Source: Dromaius novaehollandiae (lineage: Eukaryota; Chordata; Aves; Casuariiformes; Dromaiidae). From it: a stretch of 64,000 nt of DNA. Position 1 is the first letter of the stretch; every line of letters starts with the position of its first letter. A model generated the notes under the pieces. That model had not been told where the DNA came from and ran no database searches. It saw only the letters and a program-made list of their open reading frames with translations. Location: contig NC_088130.1 in NCBI RefSeq assembly GCF_036370855.1, positions 66,874,941 to 66,938,940 on the forward strand, given 5' to 3'. Made by a program: the position numbers and the translations under genes. Positions 40,401-56,960 of this stretch are shown here, piece after piece.

Positions 40401-43400
40401 ACTAATGATAAACTCCACAGTATAAAGCCAGTCCCATTTTAGAGAAAGAGAAGCGGAGGTAGAGGGAAGTGAAATGGCACACCCAATGTCACACTGTGAG
40501 TCAGCAAGCAGGGAAAGAACCCAGGAGTTCAGGCTCCCAGCTCCCTCGCAAGCACAGACCACGCTCTCCTCTCATCCTGCCCCAGGGCAGCGTGGAAATA
40601 GGAGCCGCTGAGAAAGAAGACAGAGTTCACCCCAGACTAGCCTCATGAGGCCCTGTGGGTGCTGCACAGCTAGAAAAAGCACAGCAACGAAGAGGAAATA
40701 AAGCCCGGGTCACTGTTTCAACATGAACGGCCTGAGCCACCAGAGCACTGGGTTCACCTCCCCGGCAGTGGGACCCAATTGACCAGGCTGAATTTCCCAC
40801 GGTGCAAACAAAACATGCTGTCGTAGCCATTCGCTTCACCTTCCCCCTTGCAAAATATCAGATACAGCTAGTGGTAACAGGGGCCCGCAGCAAGGAATCG
40901 CTGGTTCCTTCTCAGACTTTGCATCTCCCTTGCTCTGCGGTTTGGGCAAACCATTTCTCTTCCCCTGCACTTCATTTTTACTGAAAGAAATGCAAGAGCT
41001 CTTTGCTATGTGCTTGGGGGATAAGTACGTGTCTTGCAGAAACTTTGACCTGTGCTTTGTTAGAAAAAGAAATACATAACAGTATCTTTACTCCAGACAA
41101 CTTGACTGAGCCATGGACCGTTTTACTAGGATCACTTTTTCCTGATGTGAAAAGTAAGTATTTGTGAGTGCTTAAAAGACTTACACACCTAAATCTCATT
41201 TTCAAAAGTCATTTAAGCTGACCAGCCTCAGTGAAAGTTAGCAAGTGCCAGTCTTCAACATCATTTGTGCATCTTTCTAATGTTTTACCAAATGCTTCTT
41301 TTTAATGAATCCTGCCACACAATCTGCAGATGGCAGGGCATTGTTTCTTACATTATTCTAAGCACGATGACAAACAGCCTGCTCTCCAGGTTGTGAGCTG
41401 TTAGCGAGTAGATCAGACTTAAAGTCCATTTCAGCATTACCATCATCTCTATTTTTCCCACTTAGTTTTACAAGTACCTACGACGACCACTATATTCTGA
41501 TCAGACAGAATGCCTTGCTGGTGAGTTACCTGAAATACTCTGCAAGAAGAGGTTTGGGGACAACAAGGCACAGATATCCAGGAAAAGAACTAAATGAAAG
41601 AAGAGACCCCATATAATGAAAGAAGAACAACAGGTTGCAAAAACAGATGGAAAAAACACCCCATGCTTGCTCAACTCGCAGCAATTGCTGCAGGCTGGGC
41701 AAGAGGAAACAAACAAGATCTTAGGCATATTTTTATTTTTGGTGCAGCTGTCGAGCTATCTGTGAAAGAGCTCTGTTAGCGTAGGCTGCGGGAGGCAGCG
41801 TCACTCAAGCCGGGGCTGTTTGGGGACAACACTGGCCTATGGCACTGCTGTCTCCCGCTGCTGCCAGAGCCCCCATACGTACAGCTTTGGGAGTCTTCTA
41901 ACCTCGGCTCCCAGGTGAGCCAGAGCTTTAGTTGGATGCCAAAGAGCAAGACTTCTTCACTCAAGGCATTTTATGAGTTTATGCTGAGACCTAACAGGAT
42001 AAGCAAAAAAACCAAGCAAGGAAACGGAGGTTACAGCAGCAAGACCACATGCTTTTCAAATAATTCCCCCCATCCAACACGTCGAGCAGCACGGAGAAAA
42101 CGCAAACCACACTTTCTCAAAGCTGTGCCTTTGCTCGCTCAACAGCAAGACCATGCTGTGATCCAGGTCAGGGAACAGGTTCCAGTACAGGAAAAAATAG
42201 ACACACGTAAACCACCAAAGAAACGAGAACGGCCAGGGTTTGATGCTAACTCTGTCCCCAGAGGAGGTTCGCTCGGAGGTTTGCTCCAGCAAAGCAGAGG
42301 GGCTGCAGCCCACAACGGGGTGGGGGGGAGGGTTGAAACGAGCCAGGGAGATGAGGCTACTGTCACTTTTTAAGTCCCCAGAACATGAAAACACTGCCTA
42401 CAGTCTGTTCATACATGTGATGGGACCAAGCAGCGAAACAGAACAGGTCACTTCTACTCTCACGGAAAAACTCGGACGTTTATCTTCATTCAGCAAAGTT
42501 CGAACTTGTCCCCACAAAGAAGCTCTGTAGTAGTGATTCACAACCCACAGCGTTTCAACGCTGCAAGCTGCAACGCTGAAAACGGCTCAGCGTTTGGGGG
42601 GCATTGTTATATTTAGATTTTGTCCCATCAGTCACAGGGTTGAAACCCTCTCCCTCTGCCTCCAGCCCATGCCCAGCTCACAGCATCCACTGCCAGCAGG
42701 AGAGGAGAAACACAAACTGTAAGGCTTCCCGGAACAGACGTGGCCTCCAAGAAATCCTCCCTTTCCCATAGAGTCATCCTGGCCACTGCAAAGTCATTTG
42801 GTTCAAAAAGTAGAATTCTCCTTCCTCTTCCCTTTTTGGTTTAGATGAAGTGAATAAAGAGGAAAAATTGCAGCAGGAAGTCAGCACTCTCTCACTGCAC
42901 ATACAACATGCTGAAGCCGTAAAAGCCTTAATAACACTTGGGTGTTTCTGTTCATCTCTCATGCCCCTTCCCTCCCAAGCACCTGCAGCTGATACACTGT
43001 CCCTCGTAGTTTGTCTGTAGACAATTTGGGATAGTATCTGCCTTTTCCATATGTGACACAAACACAGCAGGGCCTTGAGCTCTCCACTGAGTCAGTATTT
43101 GTCACGCTTCCACCCACCCTCAGCCCCGCTGGCCTGACCCAGGCCTGTTTCGTCAGGCAAGATGGCGGAGCGCTGGGGACGTTCGCAAGGCAAAATCCAC
43201 GGCAGCTTCGACGGTTTTGCCTAGATGAGAACTGCAAAGTATTTAGCAAGGACCTGAGAAACAGCTGCTAGATACAAAGCCAGCTTTATTTTCCCAGCCG
43301 ATCCGTATCTGGGACTTAGTGACGGCGCCGCACTAGACAGGAGGCTAATGGTGTTGGAGGCGGCGCGAATACAGCGCTGCGCACTTAGACCTCACGTTCC

Positions 43401-43855
43401 AGGGCTACGCGGCATCGAACCATCCAGGCCACGCTCCTCCCGGGCCGAATGCCCACCGCAGCTCCCAGCTCAAACACCCCGAGCCCTTAACCCACCTCCT
43501 GGCTTCAGGTGCCTTGAGGAGAAGGCACGCACACCCAGAGGAACCGAGCAACCGCGGCTCCGATGCCCTGCTGCTGCAGGGCAGGGAGGGAGGGCCGCCA
43601 AGCTGGGTCGGAGCAACGCCGGGTCGGAGCCCGGGGTGTCACGGCGGGTCGCGGAGGCCGGGAAAGGGAGGGCGAAGGCTGCCCCGGACAAGCTGGGCTT
43701 CAGCAGCCCCCCGGGAGCCGGACCCCGCTCACGTCCCACCCGGCTGCTCCCCTGCCGCGGCCACCGCTGCCCCACCGCGGTCCTGCCCCGAGCGGCTCCG
43801 GCCCCCGGCCCCTCCGGCTCACCCAGAAGTGGTCCCTGAACCGCGCCTCCTTCAT
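19446..43855 (-). CDS. PSTPIP2: PSTPIP2, proline-serine-threonine phosphatase-interacting protein 2 (complete)
   Basis: An F-BAR adaptor of myeloid cells that bends or tubulates membrane, bundles actin and restrains macrophage and osteoclast activity by recruiting PTP-PEST, SHIP1 and CSK. Fourteen exons join to 1,005 nt, 334 aa plus stop, the same length as human. The F-BAR helices occupy about residues 10-260 ([66 protein letters not shown]). There is no SH3 domain, as expected for this paralogue. W232, required for PTP-PEST binding in mouse, is present. So is L98, the site of the mouse cmo allele; the Lupo site 282 is Val. The tail has Y323 and Y329, but position 333 is His where mammals have Tyr. 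The start [11 protein letters not shown] aligns with human MTRSLFKGNFW. ATP5F1A lies upstream on the same strand. Confidence 0.96.
19545..19690. repeat. MIR-like ancient SINE remnant
   Basis: It contains a degenerate tract resembling the MIR core (GAGGCTCAAAAAGTAGACTT, then GCCTAAGGCCCAGCAGTA), like the usual run of gaggctcagagaggt, a gap, then gcccaaggtcacacagc. It sits in the intron between PSTPIP2 exons 13 and 14. Confidence 0.4.
20027..20061 (-). CDS. PSTPIP2: PSTPIP2 coding exon 13 (35 nt, Pro-rich linker)
   Basis: Encodes [12 protein letters not shown] (residues 307-318 plus one base), aligned with human RRGPLPIPKSSP. This exon is needed because exon 12 (ending in phase 2) and exon 14 (which needs phase 1) do not fit together. 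The acceptor is ATGCAG and the donor CCAG|GTGAGT. Confidence 0.88.
21207..21288 (-). CDS. PSTPIP2: PSTPIP2 coding exon 12
   Basis: Encodes residues 280-306 plus two bases: [17 protein letters not shown], then a linker ending VPIS. Position 282 is Val where mammals have Ile. Confidence 0.92.
21526..21622 (-). CDS. PSTPIP2: PSTPIP2 coding exon 11
   Basis: Encodes residues 248-279 plus one base: [20 protein letters not shown], then [12 protein letters not shown], the end of the F-BAR fold. Confidence 0.94.
22818..22916 (-). CDS. PSTPIP2: PSTPIP2 coding exon 10 (PTP-PEST contact residue)
   Basis: Encodes residues 215-247, [19 protein letters not shown] then [14 protein letters not shown]. The Trp falls at exactly residue 232, the position needed for PTP-PEST binding in mouse. 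Confidence 0.96.
23703..23782 (-). CDS. PSTPIP2: PSTPIP2 coding exon 9
   Basis: Encodes residues 188-214, [19 protein letters not shown] then KEHIKACE, a highly conserved F-BAR helix. Confidence 0.95.
24627..24672 (-). CDS. PSTPIP2: PSTPIP2 coding exon 8
   Basis: Encodes residues 173-187 plus one base ([15 protein letters not shown]). The acceptor is TTGGCAG and the donor CTG|GTGAGT. Confidence 0.93.
24984..25082 (-). CDS. PSTPIP2: PSTPIP2 coding exon 7
   Basis: Encodes residues 140-172: [19 protein letters not shown], then [14 protein letters not shown], collinear with human. The donor is AAG|GTAAGG. Confidence 0.95.
25619..25681 (-). CDS. PSTPIP2: PSTPIP2 coding exon 6
   Basis: Encodes residues 119-139, beginning [18 protein letters not shown], phase 0 at both ends. 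Confidence 0.94.
26827..26933 (-). CDS. PSTPIP2: PSTPIP2 coding exon 5
   Basis: Encodes residues 83-118: [20 protein letters not shown], then [16 protein letters not shown]. It includes L98, the residue changed to Pro in the mouse cmo allele. Confidence 0.94.
26934..28963 (-). other. PSTPIP2: PSTPIP2 intron 4
   Basis: A 2-kb intron with long but unrecognisable reading frames on both strands. I see no additional exon and no clear repeat. Confidence 0.7.
28964..28998 (-). CDS. PSTPIP2: PSTPIP2 coding exon 4 (35 nt)
   Basis: A very short exon encoding [11 protein letters not shown] (residues 71-82 plus one base). The acceptor is TTTTTCAG and the donor CAAC|GTAAGT. Skipping it would shift the frame. 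Confidence 0.92.
29795..29885. repeat. Possible MIR-like remnant
   Basis: The stretch around AGGTCTCGTGATCCTCACCC followed by CTAACCAGCAGGCCAC resembles the 3' half of MIR elements. It is short and degenerate. Confidence 0.3.
30134..30211 (-). CDS. PSTPIP2: PSTPIP2 coding exon 3
   Basis: Encodes residues 45-70 plus two bases: [25 protein letters not shown], matching human except for conservative changes. The donor is GAA|GTAAGT. Confidence 0.94.
30212..32852 (-). other. PSTPIP2: PSTPIP2 intron 2
   Basis: A 2.6-kb intron holding a 27-bp tandem duplication near 32,041 and otherwise no recognisable element. Confidence 0.7.
32041..32086. repeat. Tandem duplication, 27-bp period
   Basis: The 19-base string beginning ACAGTTGTGAACATCAAAA occurs at 32,041 and again at 32,068 without mismatch, so it is a recent local duplication in PSTPIP2 intron 2. 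Confidence 0.85.
32853..32953 (-). CDS. PSTPIP2: PSTPIP2 coding exon 2
   Basis: Encodes residues 12-44 plus two bases, including [16 protein letters not shown], the first F-BAR helix. The acceptor is TTTTCAG and the donor AAAG|GTACAG. Confidence 0.94.
33345..33520. repeat. Possible MIR-like remnant
   Basis: CAGATGAGGAACCAAGACAT, then further on ATTAAATCTAGATCTCCTG, resembles a decayed MIR core and 3' part. Support is weak. Confidence 0.3.
37812..37856. repeat. MIR core fragment
   Basis: CCCATTTCACAGCTAGGAAA followed by CTGAGGCACAG matches the MIR core (cccattttacagatgaggaa, ctgaggcacag) closely over about 31 bases. Confidence 0.55.
40432..40555. repeat. MIR-like SINE remnant
   Basis: It reads in MIR order: CCATTTTAGAGAAAGAG, AAATGGCACACCCAATGTCA, GCAGGGAAAGAACCCAGGAG, TTCAGGCTCCCAGCTCCCT. 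This is the best-preserved MIR candidate in the window. Confidence 0.6.
40660..40765. repeat. Possible second MIR-like remnant
   Basis: GCACAGCTAGAAAAAGCACA, then GAGGAAATAAAGCCCGGGTC, resembles the second half of MIR. It lies just after the previous copy in the same orientation. Confidence 0.4.
43823..43855 (-). CDS. PSTPIP2: PSTPIP2 coding exon 1
   Basis: Encodes residues 1-11, [11 protein letters not shown], ending TGG|GTGAGC in phase 0, in a CpG island. The ATG is immediately preceded by a GCN trinucleotide repeat. Confidence 0.9.
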
Positions 43856-43918
43856 GCTGCTGCCGCCGCCGCTGCCGCTGCCGCTGTCGCCGCCGCTGCC
43901 GCCGCCGCCGCCGCCGCG
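43856..43918. repeat. PSTPIP2: GCN trinucleotide repeat in the PSTPIP2 5' UTR
   Basis: About 20 triplets of mixed GCC/GCT directly adjoin the PSTPIP2 ATG. On the sense strand they read GGC/AGC. The purest part is five or six consecutive GCC units near 43,900. Confidence 0.9.
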
Positions 43919-43950
43919 CTCTGGGCGCGCCCCGCCCCGCCCCACCCCGC

Positions 43951-43980
43951 CCCCAACGGCCCCCAACGGCCCCCAACGGC
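43951..43980. repeat. 10-bp minisatellite, three exact units
   Basis: CCCCAACGGC is repeated three times perfectly, followed by a diverged fourth unit (CCCCAGCGCC), about 100 bases upstream of the PSTPIP2 start codon. Confidence 0.92.
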
Positions 43981-44399
43981 CCCCAGCGCCCCGGCCCGGC
44001 TCCGTCGCGCGGGGTTCGGCGCCCTCCCACAGGCGCCTCGGGGCGCAGCAGCCTCCCCGGCAGCCCCGCACGCCGCAGCGAGGCGGGAGCGTCGCATCCC
44101 CGGCGGGGCCTGGGCGGCAGCGTCCCACCAAGGCAAATTCACACAATATTCCTTGGAAAACTTTTAAGGTTTTTTTGTTTCGTTTTTGTTTTTGCTCCTG
44201 GGTCTGCGCGCGTTCGGAGGAGCGGGGCGCGCTGCTGAACGCAGGCAGCGTTTCCCTTCGCGTGTCAGACAGACGGAGATCCACGGGGATCAGAGACGCG
44301 TTGCATCGCCGTGAGGTTTGCGGTGCCCCCGAGGAGCCCAGGCCGGCGGAGGGGACACTGCCAAGGGGAACCAAAAAGAGCCCGGGTGCTAGGACGGGA

Positions 44400-47300
44400 A
44401 GCCTCCGACTGCGGTGGGGTTTAGCCTGGCTCTCACTGCCTACGGACTGCGCCGTGGGGGGCCCTTACAAACGCCTTAGCATCACCTCGCACGGCGGTGC
44501 ACGATGCGGCCGGCACCGCGCAGAACAGCAGCTCGCAGGAGCACCCTGCGGCACTTAACCCCAAAGGAAAGCAGGCAGCAAGGGCAGCTGGATCCTAGAA
44601 GGGGATTTCAGCAGGACAAACAAACTACCCGCACTGAGGGGGTGGCAGAGAGGTGCTTTCTCTGCTCTGTGTTCCCCAGCCTCACCGCAGGCAGGTACAG
44701 GCTCAATGGGATAAATTCACAGGGAGGGGGGGAACCGGCAGCACCTCTGGCTTCGGAGCCGCACTACAACTTCCCAGAGTTTGGAGGGAGGGTTTGGGAA
44801 AGTTTCACAACATACATGTCCTGTTCTTACCCTCTGCCTTAGGAGTTTGTGATCACTGCCAGACCCTGGATGAGTGACCTCTCGGCAGTTCTTAAAAAAG
44901 GAAAGAAAGATGAAGGCAGATGAGGCTGCATGGGGGAAAAGCCTGATTCGCACGCCCTACGGTGACCTGCTGCCACTGCTTTAACACAGGGGCAACTGAA
45001 AAAGTCCAGTACGGTAAGTAAGGCATTTTTTCCCTTATTTAAATAAATCTGGTCAGTTGTGACCCAAGAAGTCACTGCCGCTTTGCAAGTATCTCTGAGA
45101 TTTATACTGAAGAAACCAACTTTATATGGATTTTTCCTTCTATTTTAGTGGCTGCACTTCTTGCCATGTTAGCAGAGGCAGTGTCATGTGTGTGGTTTTA
45201 CTCAAGGCTTTCAAGAGGTTATAGCAATCTAAAAATAATGCAGTCTGATCAGCTGCAAATACACAAAAACCTCCAAAGTGTGAATGCTGAATGAATTTTT
45301 AGTCACGTTCACAGTAGCACATCAGGGCTGTGTTTGTATTTGATGCTTTATCAGGGACAAACAATCCCACTAGAACTTCTCATGAGATTTATGACATTTC
45401 TTGCTGATATCAATTTCTTGCTAAGAACTGTTAGCCCGTTTTGGACAAAGGCTCCATGAGGTTTCATGTGTGAAAGCTCTGTATGAGCAGAGTCCCTCAT
45501 CATTTCTCCCACATACACTCTCCCTCTGATCTGATCTCACTGGAAGAGCACACTGTAAGACAGGAAAATAAGACTGAACAGTGCTGAGAAAGAAATAAAG
45601 CAGGACAAAATAGCGTGGCTCAAGGCACAGCAGCTTACAGCAGCATACGCAACTGTCATAAATATCACAACGCAACCACACATCACAGCTTTGGTAGTGA
45701 TCACACATAGATTCTGCATTCTTGCAGCATTGAGTTACATGGCACTGTACAAACAGAGCATGCAAAAACAGACACTGCAAATCACAAGGAAAAAAACATA
45801 ATACACAAAGCAAACAGTGCTGGAGCAGCACAGCAGGTTGATTCAGGAACACTGGGCTCATCTGAAACCTCACAAGTGTTTCCTTGTTTTAGAAATTTTC
45901 CTCCATTCTGGTGTTTCAGCGATCTCCTCCCTTGCTATCTGCTCTTAAGACAATTTATTTGGACCTAGCCCATACATACTCTCAACAGAAGAGGACACAA
46001 AGCCCTTCAGTGGTTACCAAGAAGCAAAAGCACAACACCCCCCTGCCCCAACACACACAGCCATTTCTCTGCTTTTCAGCACCACCCCGCGGCCAGAACA
46101 TCCCACAGCACCTCACAGGACTTCCCAACTGATCTCACTTGGTTGGACCAACTACTGCAGTACAGAAGTAAAACATGACACAGCTATGCACTAACCAACA
46201 GGTAATTTAGGTTCAGTCACTGTGCAAAAGGAACAAAGAGAACAACAAGCTAGAAAGGCTATCTTGAAAGTGGTTTGGAGGGTAGGTATGATCCAAATTT
46301 TTACTGCCATACAGCAGTGAACCATGAGGTCAGGTCAGCACTCTTCAAATGGGAACATGAATAGCAGCCTTAGAGTCATGTAGCAAGGGTTAGTACATGT
46401 GGTACTTCAAAGACAGTCTGATAGTAATTGCTGCCTTCAACATCCCCGTTACACTTAAGTACACTTTCCTGACCCAGAGAATACTTAGACTACACAAGTA
46501 ATTTAGGGCAGTCTAAGCAAAAAAGGCTCAACCACAATATTCTCACCCTCATGAAGCCTCCCTGCCATGTTCTAGTCACGTGTACAGAGATGGGATTGTG
46601 AAAGAGAAAAGCAATTCAGTGGGAAGTCCTCCTCCAGAAACATAGTGCTATTTTAACCTGCCAGCTCTTCTTAGAAAGATGTGTGACACCAGCAGACTAA
46701 AAATAAGTTAGTTTTCAGAATTTCTTAAATATTTTAGCAATATATTCCATAGCTTACATAATCTGCTCCTGCAAAATGCAACATTAAAAGATAGCAGCTT
46801 TGCCTTAGCATGTCTATGCTATGTACATAGGTGTTAAGTTATCTGTAGCAGAACAGTGTTTGCTCTTGAAAAACGTTTTCCTTTCCTACAAGAGCAAAAC
46901 AAAAGGATGCTGACAGAGGTGATCCCGAGACAGGAAATTGGGTTGCCCCATGCAAAGCAATTAGTTATGCTCTGCTTTGGCAGTGTTTTTAGCACTTTCA
47001 CTTAATCAGATCTTGCAGAAGGCCCACAACTGTGCTTAGTATCCCATACTGCCTGATGGCAATGAGACACTGAATGGGACCTATACAATAGCGTTGAGGG
47101 ATAAGTGGGATTTCCTAACTGCCAAAGGGGAGAGAGGGTGGGAGGACCACCTAGAACACCGCTGCAGAAGAAAGTGCTCACAATCTCAAAGCACTCAAGC
47201 TGATACTACAGAAGCTTGTTAGCCTGTGACTGTGTGAAAGACTGAGATGAATTGCTTTCTGCTACTTATAATAGCAACACAGGTTTGAACAGAAGGCTTC

Positions 47301-48430
47301 TATGATGGCAATAAACAAGGGTCAGAATAAAATAGCCCCACCAGAAGCCCTGAATAATCACAGATCCTGCACAGTGTAGATGCTCACCTAGGATGAAGGA
47401 CAGGGTTCCAGTGTACCAGATGAGGTGTGAATACACCACAAGAAGTGGGATCACAACCTGGGTTAACTAGCAAGTACTCTGCTTAGTGTCAGAGCCAACA
47501 GAGCTACAACATTTTAATTTAAGGGCAGAACTGAACGTTTTCCCACACACACACACACACACATCCCAGATACATGCTCTAACACTGTAAGGCCACCAAG
47601 TGTAGCATGCAGAAAGTCAAGCATAAAATAGATGCTCAGGTATACAACTCCCCCTGCCAAGCCATTAGGGATTGCAAAGAGTTTACTGACAGGACTAGAG
47701 TGAACTTACAGAGAATGATGGCATTTAAATCTGTAGCAGTTAATGAAACAGCTAAATGCACAGCTGTCCTCCAACACCAGGACAGACAGTTCTGAAAGAA
47801 CCAGTCTTCTGACTGGTAATACTGTTTCAAGATTGGCTTATAGTAACAGCTTACTATTCAACTGTCCAGGGTTCCACCCCCCACCCCACCTACTACAGCT
47901 TCTGGAGTGCCATATTCCAGCTGCATGCTTTCTGTTTAAGACAAATCTAACCTTACATATGCCTTACTTTGTAGCAGGAGACTACTTCAGAAGCAGCTTA
48001 ATTGCTGCCAGGCACACTCCTATTGAGCTTCCTTTGACAGGCATAACTTCAGGAAACTCAAGGCACCAAGAAAATGAATTACATAGCAACTTTGAGAAAT
48101 AGTTTGTTACAGTATCAGTACTTGTGGCTGCTAGAAGATAAAGAATACTATGAGGCCCAGATCAGTTGTCTAGCAAAAAGAATAAAAGCTACAATGACTC
48201 AGTTCTGTCACTACAGAAATGGCCCACAACACAAAATCCAACTGCTACCCCTAAAATAAGTACTAGTATGGTTAAGTTTGATCCACTCAACAGTAAACAC
48301 GCCCTTATTTTTCTGAGTTCCTTTAGCAAGCCTGTGTCCACGTTAGCTGAATTCCTTGTTCCCCTAGGCATGTGTTGCTAAAGTAGCCAACTGGAAAGCC
48401 AATAATCACAAGAGTCAGAATAACCAAGCC
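44400..48430. other. PSTPIP2-ATP5F1A intergenic region
   Basis: About 4 kb of mostly AT-rich unique DNA between the PSTPIP2 promoter and the ATP5F1A 3' end. It holds an (AC) microsatellite near 47,544. No reading frame here matches a family I know. Confidence 0.65.
47544..47563. repeat. (AC)10 microsatellite
   Basis: Ten CA dinucleotides in a row, in the intergenic region. Confidence 0.93.
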
Positions 48431-48446
48431 TTTTTACATGGAAACT

Positions 48447-48452
48447 TTTATT
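48447..48452 (-). terminator. ATP5F1A: ATP5F1A polyadenylation signal
   Basis: AATAAA on the minus strand, about 100 bases past the stop codon. The mRNA probably ends near 48,430, giving a very short 3' UTR, which is usual for this gene. Confidence 0.8.
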
Positions 48453-48553
48453 CTCGGTGAGATCTGTACATTCAAGTCGCACATACTTTTACACCTTTGA
48501 TGGAGCTGGAGTACGGGATCACAACAGCCTGGTCTGTGTGAACGGTTAAGAGT

Positions 48554-56371
<7,818 letters not shown>

Positions 56372-56452
56372 GGCGGCGGCAGCGGCAGGCGGCGGCGGCT
56401 CCTCCGGACAAGACTAGACGGGACGCAGCTGCCGGCCCCGCGCTCTCTGCAC

Positions 56453-56464
56453 AAAATGGCCGCC
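56453..56464 (+). promoter_or_regulatory. YY1-like site in the shared promoter
   Basis: AAAATGGCCGCC fits the YY1 core (AAnATGGCnGC) and lies about 80 bases upstream of the ATP5F1A start codon. Confidence 0.5.
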
Positions 56465-56528
56465 GCGCGCTCCGCCCCTTTTGGCGCCGACGCCCCGCCC
56501 CGTGGCGACGGGGCAGGGGGGTCACGAC

Positions 56529-56535
56529 CCGGAAG
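56529..56535 (+). promoter_or_regulatory. ETS/GABP-like site
   Basis: CCGGAAG is the ETS-family core. GABP (NRF-2) sites of this form are usual in promoters of oxidative-phosphorylation genes such as ATP5F1A. Confidence 0.5.
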
Positions 56536-56828
56536 CGGTTCCCGAAAGCCTCCTTTCCCTCAGCGCGTCGCGGTCGTTTTGCTCTTTCTCCCCCCATTCC
56601 TGCAGCGGGCGGCAACTCCCAGCTCCGGAAAAATATAAAAAAGAGGAAACGGCGCTTTTAAAAAAAAACAGCATCTTGCGGCAGGTGTCCTTGAAACGGC
56701 CCTCAGCGGGCGGAGGGGCGCGAGCCCCGCCCACGGGGCGGGGGCGTGGTGCGGGCGAGGCCACGCCCCTCTCCTCTGCCTGGCCCCGCCCCCGCCCGGC
56801 GTGCAGGCTCGCCCCCTCGCTGCCGCGG

Positions 56829-56847
56829 ACTACAAGTCCCAAGAGGC
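56829..56847 (+). promoter_or_regulatory. HAUS1: ZNF143-like (SBS) site
   Basis: ACTACAAGTCCCAAGAGGC fits the long ZNF143/Staf motif (ACTACAAnTCCCA followed by a GC-containing tail), 78 bases upstream of the HAUS1 start codon. Confidence 0.6.
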
Positions 56848-56859
56848 ACCGCGGCGGCA

Positions 56860-56890
56860 GGGGGTGGGGGCGGCGCGGGGGAAGCTGGGA
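56860..56890 (+). other. HAUS1: G-quadruplex-prone G tract before HAUS1
   Basis: G runs of five, five, five and three with short spacers lie 35-65 bases upstream of the HAUS1 ATG on the sense strand. Confidence 0.5.
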
Positions 56891-56924
56891 AGGAGGCGGG
56901 AGGTTCAAGGCAGCGGTGGCGGCC

Positions 56925-56960
56925 ATGGAGGAGAAGGCTGTGGTGGAGAAGCTCCAGCGG
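56925..56960 (+). CDS. HAUS1: HAUS1 coding exon 1
   Basis: Encodes MEEKAVVEKLQR and ends CGG|GTAATG in phase 0. The N-terminus is diverged from human (MEPQEERETQVAA), as is usual for this protein. Confidence 0.9.

Larger units (their letters stand above)
32954..43822 (-). other. PSTPIP2: PSTPIP2 intron 1
   Basis: A long first intron (10.9 kb). It holds several MIR-like remnants (37.8 kb, 40.4 kb, 40.7 kb, possibly 33.4 kb) and a CpG-rich right end. No exon on either strand is recognised; first introns of this size often hold enhancers, which cannot be seen directly here. Confidence 0.7.
43330..44400 (-). promoter_or_regulatory. PSTPIP2: PSTPIP2 CpG-island promoter region
   Basis: A dense CpG island covers the first coding exon and about 500 bases either side. 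Upstream of the ATG lie a GCN repeat, GC boxes and a 10-bp minisatellite. No TATA box is seen at a fitting distance. Confidence 0.75.
56372..56924. promoter_or_regulatory. Bidirectional CpG-island promoter of ATP5F1A and HAUS1
   Basis: Only 553 bases separate the two start codons, which point away from each other. The interval and both flanks are strongly GC- and CpG-rich with no TATA box. It holds ETS-, YY1- and ZNF143-like sites, the usual composition of divergent housekeeping promoters. Confidence 0.85.

Noticed and set aside
43348-44558. Overlapping open frames up to 331 aa around the PSTPIP2 first exon
   Set aside because: Same GC-rich artefact. They occur in several frames at once and include the GCN repeat and minisatellite.
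45421-45873. 150-aa Cys-rich minus-strand open frame between PSTPIP2 and ATP5F1A
   Set aside because: The Cys-rich composition comes from TGT/TGC-rich sequence. There is no signal peptide pattern, promoter or family match.
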